Made by a program: the position numbers and the translations under genes. From NCBI RefSeq assembly GCF_026248825.1, contig NZ_CP110973.1, positions 6,097,501 through 6,161,500 on the forward strand: 64,000 nt of DNA. Direction: 5' to 3'. A model generated the notes under the pieces. That model was not told the origin of the DNA. It was given only the letters and a program-made list of their open reading frames with translations, and did no database searches. The DNA is from Larkinella insperata. Lineage in GTDB: Bacteria > Bacteroidota > Bacteroidia > Cytophagales > Spirosomataceae. Below, one piece after another: positions 56,715-64,000 of the stretch. The stretch's first letter is position 1; each line of letters begins with the position of its first letter.

Positions 56715-58754
56715 ATGTATAATAAGGAAGAACTCGAACTGAAACTCTTATCAGAATTGAGAGTGATTGCTGAATCGTTCAGCATTCGCGACATTAGTAA
56801 ATTGAACAAAAAGGAGCTGGTTTACAAAATATTGGATCAGCAAGCCTTGCTACCGGATCCGGTACCGGCTGCTGCAGAAAATGCCGAGCCCGGCGCTGTG
56901 GCTGCTCCGGCAGCGCGCAAAGGGCGCCGTACCCGGCAGGAACCGGCACCAGTGGTAGCCGAAGCAACACCGGAACCGGTAGCATCCCAGGAAGTTGCTC
57001 CACCAGCATCGGCTCCAGCCCCTGAACAACCCGAAGCACCGGCTCCGGCCCCAAATAATCGTACCGAAGAACGCAGTAACCCTGCGAACCGTCCTACGCG
57101 GGAAAATACGCCGAGAAACGGACGCGCCACCGAACAGCCCAGCAACCGGCCACAAAACCGCCGTGGACCAGAGCAAAACGTCGGTCGTCCCGCCCGGAAC
57201 GAACAAACTGATCCGCAGGACGCCCGCCGGGTTCGGCAACGCATCCGTAAAGATGAGGGCTTGTCGGAAGAAACACCGGCGGCAGCAACCAACGGAAAAC
57301 CAGCCGAAAGAAAACCCGGCCTTCCCGACCGCATGGCTCGTCCGGAGCAACCGCGGAATCGGAAAAACGAACTGGAACAACCGGCACTGGACCTTTCCAT
57401 CGAACCAGAGGCCGATGATTTTTATACAGCTCCGGTCGAAACACCGGCGGCTGAACCTGAAATTCCGGCAGTTAGCCCCGAGGTTTCGGAAGCTCCCGCT
57501 CAGGTGGCTCAGCCCGAACCAACGGTTTCTGCCCCGCAGCCCTCCGTACAAGCCGAGCGTCAGCAACGCGACATTACGCGCCCGGACGATTATACCAACC
57601 GCATTCGTCGGCAGTATAACCAGCACGTTCGGGAGTTCGACGGGATTATCGAAAACGAGGGAGTTCTGGAAATTATGTCCGACGGCGGCTACGGCTTCCT
57701 GCGCTCGGCAGATTACAACTACCTCGCCAGCCCGGACGACATATATGTATCACCGTCACAAATCAAACTCTTCGGTCTGAAAACCGGAGACACGGTTCGG
57801 GGACAGATTCGCCCGCCAAAAGAAGGGGAAAAATACTTCGCTCTGCTGCGCGTGTCGTCCGTCAACGGGAAGACTACGGAAGAAATCCGCGACCGGATCC
57901 CGTTTGAGTACCTGACTCCGCTTTTCCCGGAAGAAAAACTGAACCTGAGCTACCGCCCGGATCAGTATTCAACCCGGATTGTTGACCTCTTTGCCCCCAT
58001 CGGTAAGGGCCAACGCGGAATGATCGTGGCTCAGCCTAAAACCGGTAAGACGGTTTTGCTCAAGGATATCGCCAACGCCATTACGAAAAATCACCCGGAA
58101 GTTTACCTCATCATTCTGCTGATTGACGAGCGGCCGGAAGAGGTTACCGACATGGCCCGTAGCGTTAACGCGGAGGTTATTTCGTCCACGTTCGACGAGC
58201 AGGCGGAGCGGCACGTAAAAGTATCATCGATGGTCCTGGAAAAAGCCAAACGGATGGTAGAATGTGGTCACGACGTGGTAATTCTGCTCGACTCGATTAC
58301 GCGTCTGGCGCGGGCTTACAATACCGTTGTACCGTCGTCGGGTAAAATCCTGTCGGGTGGTGTGGATGCCAATGCGCTGCACAAACCCAAGCGGTTCTTC
58401 GGGGCTGCCCGGAACGTTGAGAACGGCGGTTCGCTGACCATCATCGCCACGGCCCTGATCGACACCGGTTCCAAAATGGACGAAGTAATTTTTGAAGAGT
58501 TCAAGGGAACGGGTAACATGGAACTCCAGCTCGACCGGAAACTGTCGAACAAGCGCGTTTACCCAGCCGTTGATGTGCAGGCTTCGGGTACCCGTCGCGA
58601 GGATCTGCTGCTCGACAAAGAAACCCTGCAACGTACCTGGATCCTTCGCAAACACATGGCCGACATGAATCCGATGGAGTCCATGGACTTCCTGCTCGAC
58701 CGGATGCGCGGAACCCGAAACAATGACGAATTCCTGGTTTCGATGAACCGCTAA
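56715..58754 (+). CDS. rho: Transcription termination factor Rho
   Basis: 679 residues, far longer than E. coli Rho (419). The N-terminal helix bundle is at about 1-45 (ELRVIAESFSIRDISKLNKKEL). A disordered region of about 250 residues follows, rich in Pro, Ala, Glu, Arg and Asn. The RNA-binding cold-shock-like domain follows at about 305-380 (GVLEIMSDGGYGFLRSADYNYL). The ATPase has RGMIVAQPKTGKTVLLKDIANA (Walker A), LIILLIDERPEEVTDM, VVILLDSITRLARAYN (Walker B) and the R-loop/Q-loop region SGGVDANALHKPKRFFGAARN. Such insertions are known in Bacteroidota Rho, and in Bacteroides the insert drives condensate formation. The terminator after it is at 58783. Confidence 0.95.
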   Translation: MYNKEELELKLLSELRVIAESFSIRDISKLNKKELVYKILDQQALLPDPVPAAAENAEPGAVAAPAARKGRRTRQEPAPVVAEATPEPVASQEVAPPASAPAPEQPEAPAPAPNNRTEERSNPANRPTRENTPRNGRATEQPSNRPQNRRGPEQNVGRPARNEQTDPQDARRVRQRIRKDEGLSEETPAAATNGKPAERKPGLPDRMARPEQPRNRKNELEQPALDLSIEPEADDFYTAPVETPAAEPEIPAVSPEVSEAPAQVAQPEPTVSAPQPSVQAERQQRDITRPDDYTNRIRRQYNQHVREFDGIIENEGVLEIMSDGGYGFLRSADYNYLASPDDIYVSPSQIKLFGLKTGDTVRGQIRPPKEGEKYFALLRVSSVNGKTTEEIRDRIPFEYLTPLFPEEKLNLSYRPDQYSTRIVDLFAPIGKGQRGMIVAQPKTGKTVLLKDIANAITKNHPEVYLIILLIDERPEEVTDMARSVNAEVISSTFDEQAERHVKVSSMVLEKAKRMVECGHDVVILLDSITRLARAYNTVVPSSGKILSGGVDANALHKPKRFFGAARNVENGGSLTIIATALIDTGSKMDEVIFEEFKGTGNMELQLDRKLSNKRVYPAVDVQASGTRREDLLLDKETLQRTWILRKHMADMNPMESMDFLLDRMRGTRNNDEFLVSMNR

Positions 58755-58782
58755 AATCGGTTTATTCGCTAAGCTTTAACCG

Positions 58783-58825
58783 AAAAGCCGTACCCGTGTC
58801 TACCCAGACGCTGGTACGGCTTTTT
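58783..58825 (+). terminator. Terminator of rho
   Basis: AAAAGCCGTACC at 58783-58794 pairs with GGTACGGCTTTT at 58813-58824, with a further small GTCT/AGAC stem in the loop. A short T-run ends it. Confidence 0.85.
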
Positions 58826-58918
58826 ATTTGTGTTGACAAAAGCATTGAATTTGAATGACTTTCCGCAGTGCCCTCCGTCATAAGGATACATTGCAACCTT
58901 CAAATTTTCTGTACTTTC

Positions 58919-59851
58919 ATGTTCACCACAAAAACGCCCTGGGCTGTTCTGCTGCTTCTTTGGATGGGTGGTTCAACCTACTGGCACGTTTGCCACATCA
59001 AACAGTTATGCCCGGCCGACCGTGAGCCTTCTACCACGGTGTCTGTTAGCGTTCCAACTACGACGTTTATAATTCCCGCCCTACAATTTTCCGACGGGCC
59101 TTCGGCAACATTTCATTCACCCGGACATTTGGCTTTTGCAAAATCTGGCGCGGATGCCAACTTCAACAGTGTCCTTCCGTTGCTCGATTCGCTGGCCTTA
59201 TACCTGAAATCGAATCCCGGTAAGCAACTGCAACTGACGGGTTTTTACGACGGTAGAGAACACAACACGACTTCTGAACCGAATCTGGGTGCGGCCCGGG
59301 CCAGCAGCATCCGGGCTTACCTGACCGGTTTAGGAGTTCCCGAAAATCAGTTTCAGATCGTTGGTATTGAGAAGTCGAACCTGTCTTTTACGCCCGCCGG
59401 TGACTCGCTCTACGGTGGTGTTCAGTTCGCTTTTCCAGATGCCGTTCTGGTCAAAGGCAATAAGCCGACCGGGGAAGATAGTCTGGCCAACGGTGCCACG
59501 TTTACCTCCATCTTCGAGCCGATGGACCTTTATTTCAACACCGGAAAAACCGATTACATCCAGACCGCCGAGACGACGGAGTTTCTGGAGCGAACTAAAG
59601 CCTACCTGAAAGAGCACCCCGATCAGAAACTGCTGGTAACCGGCCATACCGATAACAGCGGGCCTGATGCGCTTAACCTGATGCTCTCGAAAAAGCGGGC
59701 CGCTGCCGTAAAAACGCAGTTTATTCAGGCCGGTATTGCTTCCAGCCAGATTGAAGTTGCAGGCAAAGGGGAATCCCGGCCGGTTGCCTCCAACAACACC
59801 GCAGACGGTCGCCGGGCCAATCGCCGAACCTCCGTTGTCGTGACAAAATAA
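58919..59851 (+). CDS. Membrane-anchored protein with two OmpA-like domains
   Basis: 310 residues from ATG 58919; the frame extends to 58868 but those residues are unlike a leader. One N-terminal hydrophobic segment (about 8-22, WAVLLLLWMGGSTYWHV) has no clear cleavage site, so the protein is probably anchored. Domain 1 (about 60-185) is OmpA-like but degenerate: LTGFYDGREHN replaces GHTD. Domain 2 (about 195-310) is canonical: LLVTGHTDNSGPDALNLML, LSKKRAAAVKTQF, RRANRRTSVVV. Only domain 2 should bind peptidoglycan. Two HhH genes follow at 31-bp spacing on the same strand, then a terminator. Confidence 0.85.
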   Translation: MFTTKTPWAVLLLLWMGGSTYWHVCHIKQLCPADREPSTTVSVSVPTTTFIIPALQFSDGPSATFHSPGHLAFAKSGADANFNSVLPLLDSLALYLKSNPGKQLQLTGFYDGREHNTTSEPNLGAARASSIRAYLTGLGVPENQFQIVGIEKSNLSFTPAGDSLYGGVQFAFPDAVLVKGNKPTGEDSLANGATFTSIFEPMDLYFNTGKTDYIQTAETTEFLERTKAYLKEHPDQKLLVTGHTDNSGPDALNLMLSKKRAAAVKTQFIQAGIASSQIEVAGKGESRPVASNNTADGRRANRRTSVVVTK

Positions 59852-59882
59852 CCACTTTCTTTCATCTTAATTCGTTTGCACC

Positions 59883-60368
59883 ATGTTTGAAATGAATCCC
59901 CATCAGCTGCCTGATGCCACCCTACAGCACTGGATTATGTTGGTGGTCGCCGGCACACTGGGCTTTATCATTGGATACATCGCCCGGAAAGCAACCATTC
60001 ATCAACTTGAAGAGCAGGTTCATACCGCGGAACTCCTTGTCGCAGATTGCCGGAAAACCACGGCGAACCAGCGGGAGAATGAGATTTTGCAGCGCATTGC
60101 CTCCCGGGCGTCAGAATTGAACTTTACCCGGATTGGCCTGGCGACTGATGCCGAATCCGACGATCTCAAAGAAATCAACGGCATCGGTCCTTTCTTCGAG
60201 AAAAAACTGCATAGTCTGCGCATCTACACCTTTCGTCAACTAGCCAATTTTACCGCCGAAGACATTCAGAAACTCAGCGACATCATCGAGTTTTTTCCCG
60301 ACCGCATCGAACGCGAAGACTGGATTGGTCAGGCAAGAGCGTTGCACCGCCAGAAACACAGCGTCTAA
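59883..60368 (+). CDS. Membrane-anchored helix-hairpin-helix protein, copy 1
   Basis: 161 residues. One transmembrane helix at about 17-36 (WIMLVVAGTLGFIIGYIA) followed by ARK, so by the positive-inside rule the C-terminus is cytoplasmic. A short coiled coil (about 40-70, IHQLEEQVHTAELLVADC) leads to a domain with DDLKEINGIGPFFEKKLHSL, RIYTFRQLANFTAEDIQKLS and DIIEFFPDRIEREDWIGQA. This is the HhH/H3TH-like region of COG3743-type proteins, which resemble DNA-binding parts of flap nucleases; no nuclease domain is present. Paralogue of the next gene. Confidence 0.85.
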   Translation: MFEMNPHQLPDATLQHWIMLVVAGTLGFIIGYIARKATIHQLEEQVHTAELLVADCRKTTANQRENEILQRIASRASELNFTRIGLATDAESDDLKEINGIGPFFEKKLHSLRIYTFRQLANFTAEDIQKLSDIIEFFPDRIEREDWIGQARALHRQKHSV

Positions 60369-60400
60369 TCTCCACCGTTTGATTTAAAACTTTTCATCCT

Positions 60401-60955
60401 ATGTTTCATCTAGATCCGTTCAACCGGGGCGTTGCCATTTCCGAAATCCTACTCTTGTTAGCCTTTGCCGCTTTGGTCGGTTACTTCCTCGCCCGACTGC
60501 TAACCAACGGCCGCATTCATGACTTACGAGCCCGACTGGCCGAACATGAAGTAGCGTTGGATGAATGCCAGCGCAACCGAAAAGAGACAACTACCAGCGT
60601 AAATTCTTCCCTATTGGTCCCGAAACCCGTTTTCAAGCAAGCTGCTACGAGTGAAGACGCTGTCTGGAAGAAGCTTGCCTCCCGGGCGTCAGAATTAAAC
60701 TTTAACCGAATTGGGTATGCAACCCTGGAAGAGGCCGATGACTTGAAGGAAATTGTGGGCGTTGGCCCTTTCTTTGAACGCAAGCTAAACACGCTCGGCA
60801 TTCATAGCTTCCGGCAGTTGGCCAACTTTACCGCGGAAGACGTGGAAAAACTCAGCGACATCATCGAGTTTTTCCCTGACCGCATTGAGCGGGAGAACTG
60901 GGTTGGACAGTCTAAACACTTATACGCGGCCAAGTACGGACGGACTGTTCAATAG
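60401..60955 (+). CDS. Membrane-anchored helix-hairpin-helix protein, copy 2
   Basis: 184 residues and clearly paralogous to the preceding gene from SRASELNF to the end: DDLKEIVGVGPFFERKLNTL, FRQLANFTAEDVEKLSDIIE and FFPDRIERENWVGQSKHLY. One transmembrane helix at about 14-34 (ISEILLLLAFAALVGYFLA) followed by Arg residues, again C-terminus inside. The linker is about 20 residues longer than in copy 1, rich in Thr, Ser and Val. Tandem duplication is the likely origin. The 32-bp gap and shared strand place it in the same operon, closed by the hairpin at 60968. Confidence 0.85.
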   Translation: MFHLDPFNRGVAISEILLLLAFAALVGYFLARLLTNGRIHDLRARLAEHEVALDECQRNRKETTTSVNSSLLVPKPVFKQAATSEDAVWKKLASRASELNFNRIGYATLEEADDLKEIVGVGPFFERKLNTLGIHSFRQLANFTAEDVEKLSDIIEFFPDRIERENWVGQSKHLYAAKYGRTVQ

Positions 60956-60967
60956 CCGTAAAAAGAA

Positions 60968-60997
60968 AAGCGGACGGCTTCGAAAAGCCGTCCGCTT
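60968..60997. terminator. Bidirectional terminator between HhH pair and htpG
   Basis: AAGCGGACGGCTT at 60968-60980 and AAGCCGTCCGCTT at 60985-60997, loop CGAA. On the minus strand it is followed by TTTCTTTTT. Separates two convergent units. Confidence 0.92.
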
Positions 60998-61033
60998 ATT
61001 AATGGTGAAACTCGTTTGAGAAGGCCGGCTGGG

Positions 61034-62863
61034 TTACAGCGTCTCGACGGTCCGGCGGATAAACGCCGTCAGGTCAGAACCGGAAAGCATTCCTTGCGCC
61101 AGTTTGGCCAGATCCAGGCTTTGCTTAATCAGCACCTTTTGCTCACCGGCATCGCCTATTTTCAGGATGCGGTCAGCCAGCGGGTGGTTGGCGTTAACGG
61201 CCACGTTGTAACTATCCGGCATCGGGCCAAACATGCTGCGTTCTCCGCTCAGCGCCGACATGTCTTTCATTCGACGGAAAAACTCCGGCAACGTAATGAT
61301 AACCGGTAGTTCGTCGGTTGGCATGGCTTCGACGGAAACTGATGCGGTCTTGTTGTCCAGAACTTCTTCAAACAACGTTTTCAGATTGTTCCGATCGTCT
61401 TCCGATAAGACGCTTTCGTTATTCAGCCCTTTATCAATCAGTTTGTCGAACGTATCGGAGTCAACCCGCTTCAGGCTGGTTTTTTCAAGCTTGTACTCCA
61501 GCGTGTTGATAAAGTGGCTGTCGATGACGGTATCAAACAGCAGGACTTCGTAGCCACGCTTTTTGGCCGAATCGATAAACCCGTCCTGCTTCTGACGGTC
61601 GTTGGTATACAACCAGACAGCTGTTCCGTTTTTGTCCGTTTGGTTTTCCTTAACGGCTTCGGTAAACTCTTCAAACGTGAAGTACTTGCCGTCTACAGTT
61701 TTCACCAGGCAGAAATCCTTGGCTTTTTCGTAGAATTTGTCGTCGCTGATGATCCCGTACTTGACAAACAGGCCAATATCATCAAACTTCTGCTCGAAGC
61801 CCGCGCGGTCGTTCCGGAAAATTTCAGAAAGTTTGTCCGCAACTTTACGCGTGATGTAGCCGTTGATTTTCTTAACGTTGCTGTCGGCTTGCAGGAAGCT
61901 CCGGGAAACGTTCAGCGGAATATCGGGTGAATCAATCACGCCGTGCAGCATCATCAGAAAGTCGGGGACGATGTCTTTTACCTCGTCCGTGATAAACACC
62001 TGCCGACTGTACAACTGAATCTTTTCGCGCCGGATCTGGAAATCGTTTTTCAGCCGTGGGAAATACAGCACCCCCGTCAGGTTAAACGGATAATCAACGT
62101 TCAGGTGAATCCAGAACAACGGCTCTTCCGACATCGGATAGAGTTCTTTGTAGAAGTTCTGATAATCTTCATCCGTTAATTCAGACGGTGACTTCGTCCA
62201 GATGGGTGCGGTATTGTTGATCGTTGTCCCGTCAAACTCAATGGGGATGGGCAGAAAACGACCGTATTTTTCCAGAATAGCCCGCAGCCGGTTTTTATCC
62301 AGAAACTCTTCCGAATCCGGCGCAATGTGCAGAATCACGTCTGTGCCGTGTTCGTCGCGTTCGGCCTGCGTAATCTCAAACTCGGTGGAACCGTCGCAAA
62401 TCCAGCGGGCCGCTTCCGAGCCCTCGCGGTAGGATTTGGTCACAATTTCAACCTGCTGAGCCACCATAAAAGCCGAGTAAAACCCTAAGCCAAAATGGCC
62501 GATGATGGCGCCCTTTTCATCGAGTTTATCTTTGTATTTCTCCAGAAATTCCGACGCTCCCGAAAAAGCAATCTGGTTGATGTACTTTTTAATTTCTTCC
62601 GCCGTCATACCGATGCCCCGGTCGCTGACGGTAATCGTCTTCGCTTCTTCGTTAAGGGTTACGGTTACTTTCTGCTCGCCCAACTCCCCGTTGAACTCGC
62701 CGAACCCCGCCAGCTTTTTCAGTTTTTGGGAAGCATCAACGGCATTGGAAACCAGCTCCCTCAGAAAAATCTCGTGATCGGAATAGAGAAATTTCTTGAT
62801 GATCGGAAAGATGTTTTCCGTATGAATTGAAATTTGACCTTTTTCCTGTATGGTCGAGTTCAT
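61034..62863 (-). CDS. htpG: Molecular chaperone HtpG (Hsp90 family)
   Basis: 609 residues. N-terminal ATPase with FLRELVSNAVDASQKLKKLA, TVSDRGIGMTAEEIKKYINQIAFSG and IGHFGLGFYSAFMVA, where the Bergerat fold motifs are intact. The middle domain has the catalytic Arg region DIPLNVSRSFLQADSNVKKI and the C-terminal dimerisation part ends in LTAFIRRTVETL. Acts on folding of cytoplasmic proteins under stress. The length is typical of short bacterial HtpG. Confidence 0.96.
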   Translation of the reverse strand: MNSTIQEKGQISIHTENIFPIIKKFLYSDHEIFLRELVSNAVDASQKLKKLAGFGEFNGELGEQKVTVTLNEEAKTITVSDRGIGMTAEEIKKYINQIAFSGASEFLEKYKDKLDEKGAIIGHFGLGFYSAFMVAQQVEIVTKSYREGSEAARWICDGSTEFEITQAERDEHGTDVILHIAPDSEEFLDKNRLRAILEKYGRFLPIPIEFDGTTINNTAPIWTKSPSELTDEDYQNFYKELYPMSEEPLFWIHLNVDYPFNLTGVLYFPRLKNDFQIRREKIQLYSRQVFITDEVKDIVPDFLMMLHGVIDSPDIPLNVSRSFLQADSNVKKINGYITRKVADKLSEIFRNDRAGFEQKFDDIGLFVKYGIISDDKFYEKAKDFCLVKTVDGKYFTFEEFTEAVKENQTDKNGTAVWLYTNDRQKQDGFIDSAKKRGYEVLLFDTVIDSHFINTLEYKLEKTSLKRVDSDTFDKLIDKGLNNESVLSEDDRNNLKTLFEEVLDNKTASVSVEAMPTDELPVIITLPEFFRRMKDMSALSGERSMFGPMPDSYNVAVNANHPLADRILKIGDAGEQKVLIKQSLDLAKLAQGMLSGSDLTAFIRRTVETL

Positions 62864-63113
62864 AACAAGTGAAATTAGTATGATTGACGGAAATAATCTG
62901 ACGTCGATACGGTACCAAGAACTGTTCCAGAGCCGATAAATATGACAAGTTGGCAGGTATTTTAACGAAACGTTCTCTCATTAGCCTATATCTAGGACAG
63001 CTTCGACGGCTAGGTGGAAAGGTCGAATGAAAACCATCTACTATTCCGGCAAGAATTCCGGGACGGGCAAAACACCCCTTGTCTATTTTGTGTTACTTAT
63101 TTCAGTAAGTCGG

Positions 63114-63446
63114 ATGATCCACACCAACCTTGATACCGTGAGCCAGAAAACGTATACCGACATTACGACGGAAGAAATGGAGACGCTAGTGATGGAGCCG
63201 GAAACCGTCATTGTCGACGTCCGCGATGAGTGGGAATTTGAGGAGTTTAATATCGGTGGGCTGAACATTCCGCTGGCCGAGATCCGGGACAAGCGCCATT
63301 ATCTGCTTCCCTACGACAACGTGATTGTTGTCTGCACCAATGGGATCCGGAGCCGGGTGGCGGCCAAGGATTTCTGCCGCCACCCCGAACTACAGGCCAA
63401 GACTATGTATCACCTGAAGGGTGGTATTCTGGGTGTTGACGAATAA
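63114..63446 (+). CDS. Rhodanese-like domain protein
   Basis: 110 residues from ATG 63114 (MIHTNLDTVSQKTYTDIT). The frame opens at 63027 with an ATG giving 29 more residues, including a short hydrophobic run (PLVYFVLLISV), and I cannot exclude that longer form. The rhodanese fold has VIVDVRDEWEFEEFNIGGLN and the active-site loop VVCTNGIRSRVAAKDF, where the Cys and the six-residue loop with Arg are intact, so sulfurtransferase activity is plausible. Single-domain, likely cytoplasmic. It converges to 3 bp from dapF. Confidence 0.85.
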   Translation: MIHTNLDTVSQKTYTDITTEEMETLVMEPETVIVDVRDEWEFEEFNIGGLNIPLAEIRDKRHYLLPYDNVIVVCTNGIRSRVAAKDFCRHPELQAKTMYHLKGGILGVDE

Positions 63447-63449
63447 GCC

Positions 63450-64000
63450 TCAGGCATCAACCGAACCGCTGTAAACCCGGACGGCGGGGCCAATCAGGTA
63501 TAAATCGCTGAAGTGATCGTTGTCGTGGGCGACGAACGAAACGCGCAGGTTGCCGCCCAGGGTCCGGATCGACACGGGGCTTTGCATCCCGAGCTGGCGA
63601 TGCGCCACCAGTGCCGATGCCGTCACGCCAGTCCCGCAGGAATACGTTTCATCTTCTACGCCCCGTTCATACGTCCGGACAAACAAGGTATCCTCACCGA
63701 TCGGCTCCATAAAATTGGCGTTGGTTCCCCCGGGAGCAAACCGCTCACTGTACCGAACCGGGCGGCCTTCCGCAACGACATCCATCGACTCGATATCTTC
63801 CACCACTTTTACGTAATGCGGAGAACCGGTATTCAGGAAGGCATAGTCTGCGTGCTGCTCAATCCCGGCAATTTCGTTCATCTTCAGCGACACTTCTCCC
63901 CCGTTCACCACGGCCTGGTGTTCGCCATCGACGGCCACAAAACGCGTTTCTTTTTCAAATAGCCCCAGATCGTGCGCAAATCGAACGATGCACCGTCCTC
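63450..64000 (-). CDS. dapF: Diaminopimelate epimerase, C-terminal part (cut by window edge)
   Basis: 183 residues are in the window, beginning in GRCIVRFAHDLGLFEKETRF, the part just after the first catalytic Cys motif (MCGNGxRC), so about 80 N-terminal residues lie beyond 64000. The second catalytic Cys is in DETYSCGTGVTASALVA. ERFAPGGTNANFMEPIG and LRTYERGVE-like sequence (LFVRTYERGV) match the family. It makes meso-diaminopimelate for peptidoglycan and lysine. The gene faces the rhodanese gene and its stop is 3 bp away. Confidence 0.93.
   Translation of the reverse strand, partial: GRCIVRFAHDLGLFEKETRFVAVDGEHQAVVNGGEVSLKMNEIAGIEQHADYAFLNTGSPHYVKVVEDIESMDVVAEGRPVRYSERFAPGGTNANFMEPIGEDTLFVRTYERGVEDETYSCGTGVTASALVAHRQLGMQSPVSIRTLGGNLRVSFVAHDNDHFSDLYLIGPAVRVYSGSVDA

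Noticed and set aside
1..64000. CRISPR array, phage, transposon, rRNA operon or genomic island
   Set aside because: No regularly spaced repeats of CRISPR size, no transposase, integrase or phage-like gene, no rRNA sequence, and base composition looks even across the window.

Overview
The window looks like an ordinary chromosomal segment of a Bacteroidota member, most likely order Cytophagales, family Spirosomataceae (Spirosoma/Larkinella type). The order-level placement rests on sequence features: Bacteroidota -7 boxes (TAnnTTTG) upstream of several genes; type IX secretion pieces (PorD/DUF4835, a PorE-like OmpA/PD40 protein, a T9SS sorting-domain protein); a CarboxypepD_reg TonB receptor; Rho with a long disordered insertion; the carboxyspermidine route to polyamines; and the gene order bamD-rpoZ-coaBC-porD-recN. 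The family is inferred. I see no rRNA, phage, transposase, IS or CRISPR array.

Layout. 0-4 kb: 3' part of carboxynorspermidine decarboxylase (cut by the window edge), tonB, a secreted GH144-type glucanase, and carboxynorspermidine synthase. 4-9.6 kb: a WapI-like small protein, a TetR regulator, aminopeptidase P, a secreted subtilase and hldD. 9.9-16.4 kb: queD-lpxB, then a leftward run of acyltransferase, M50 protease, HAD phosphatase, accA and a beta-CASP metallo-hydrolase. 16.5-25.2 kb: dacB, a histidine kinase/response regulator pair, hslV, the E2 subunit of pyruvate dehydrogenase, a FAD oxidoreductase and an MpaB-like protein. 25.3-32 kb: TonB receptor, OmpA protein, lepA, DUF819 permease. 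32-36.2 kb: an unusual tRNA-like RNA unit, an Lrp/AsnC regulator, a lone sufB, an HPF-like protein and a baeRF7-type release-factor homologue. 36.6-45.2 kb: DUF3817, polysaccharide deacetylase lipoprotein, GNAT, PorE-like, tilS, an OstA/LptA-like protein and a T9SS cargo. 45.4-52.4 kb: a long rightward cluster bamD, rpoZ, coaBC, porD, a small Sm-like ORF, recN, a lipoprotein, SCO and cytochrome c. 52.4-64 kb: lptC, an outer membrane barrel, coaX, mscS, rho with a long leader, an OmpA/HhH three-gene unit, htpG, a rhodanese and dapF (cut by the window edge).

Many genes serve the envelope (lipid A and heptose: lpxB, hldD; LPS transport: lptC, OstA-like; barrel assembly: bamD; T9SS; peptidoglycan: dacB). 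The least ordinary signals are non-coding. One is a 160-nt tRNA-like RNA with its own promoter and terminator. Another is a family of heptamer-built palindromes at two convergent gene junctions, whose repeat units supply stop codons. A third is a roughly 310-nt leader before rho. At protein level, two small groupings stand out: HPF with baeRF7, and double-OmpA with two membrane-anchored helix-hairpin-helix proteins.
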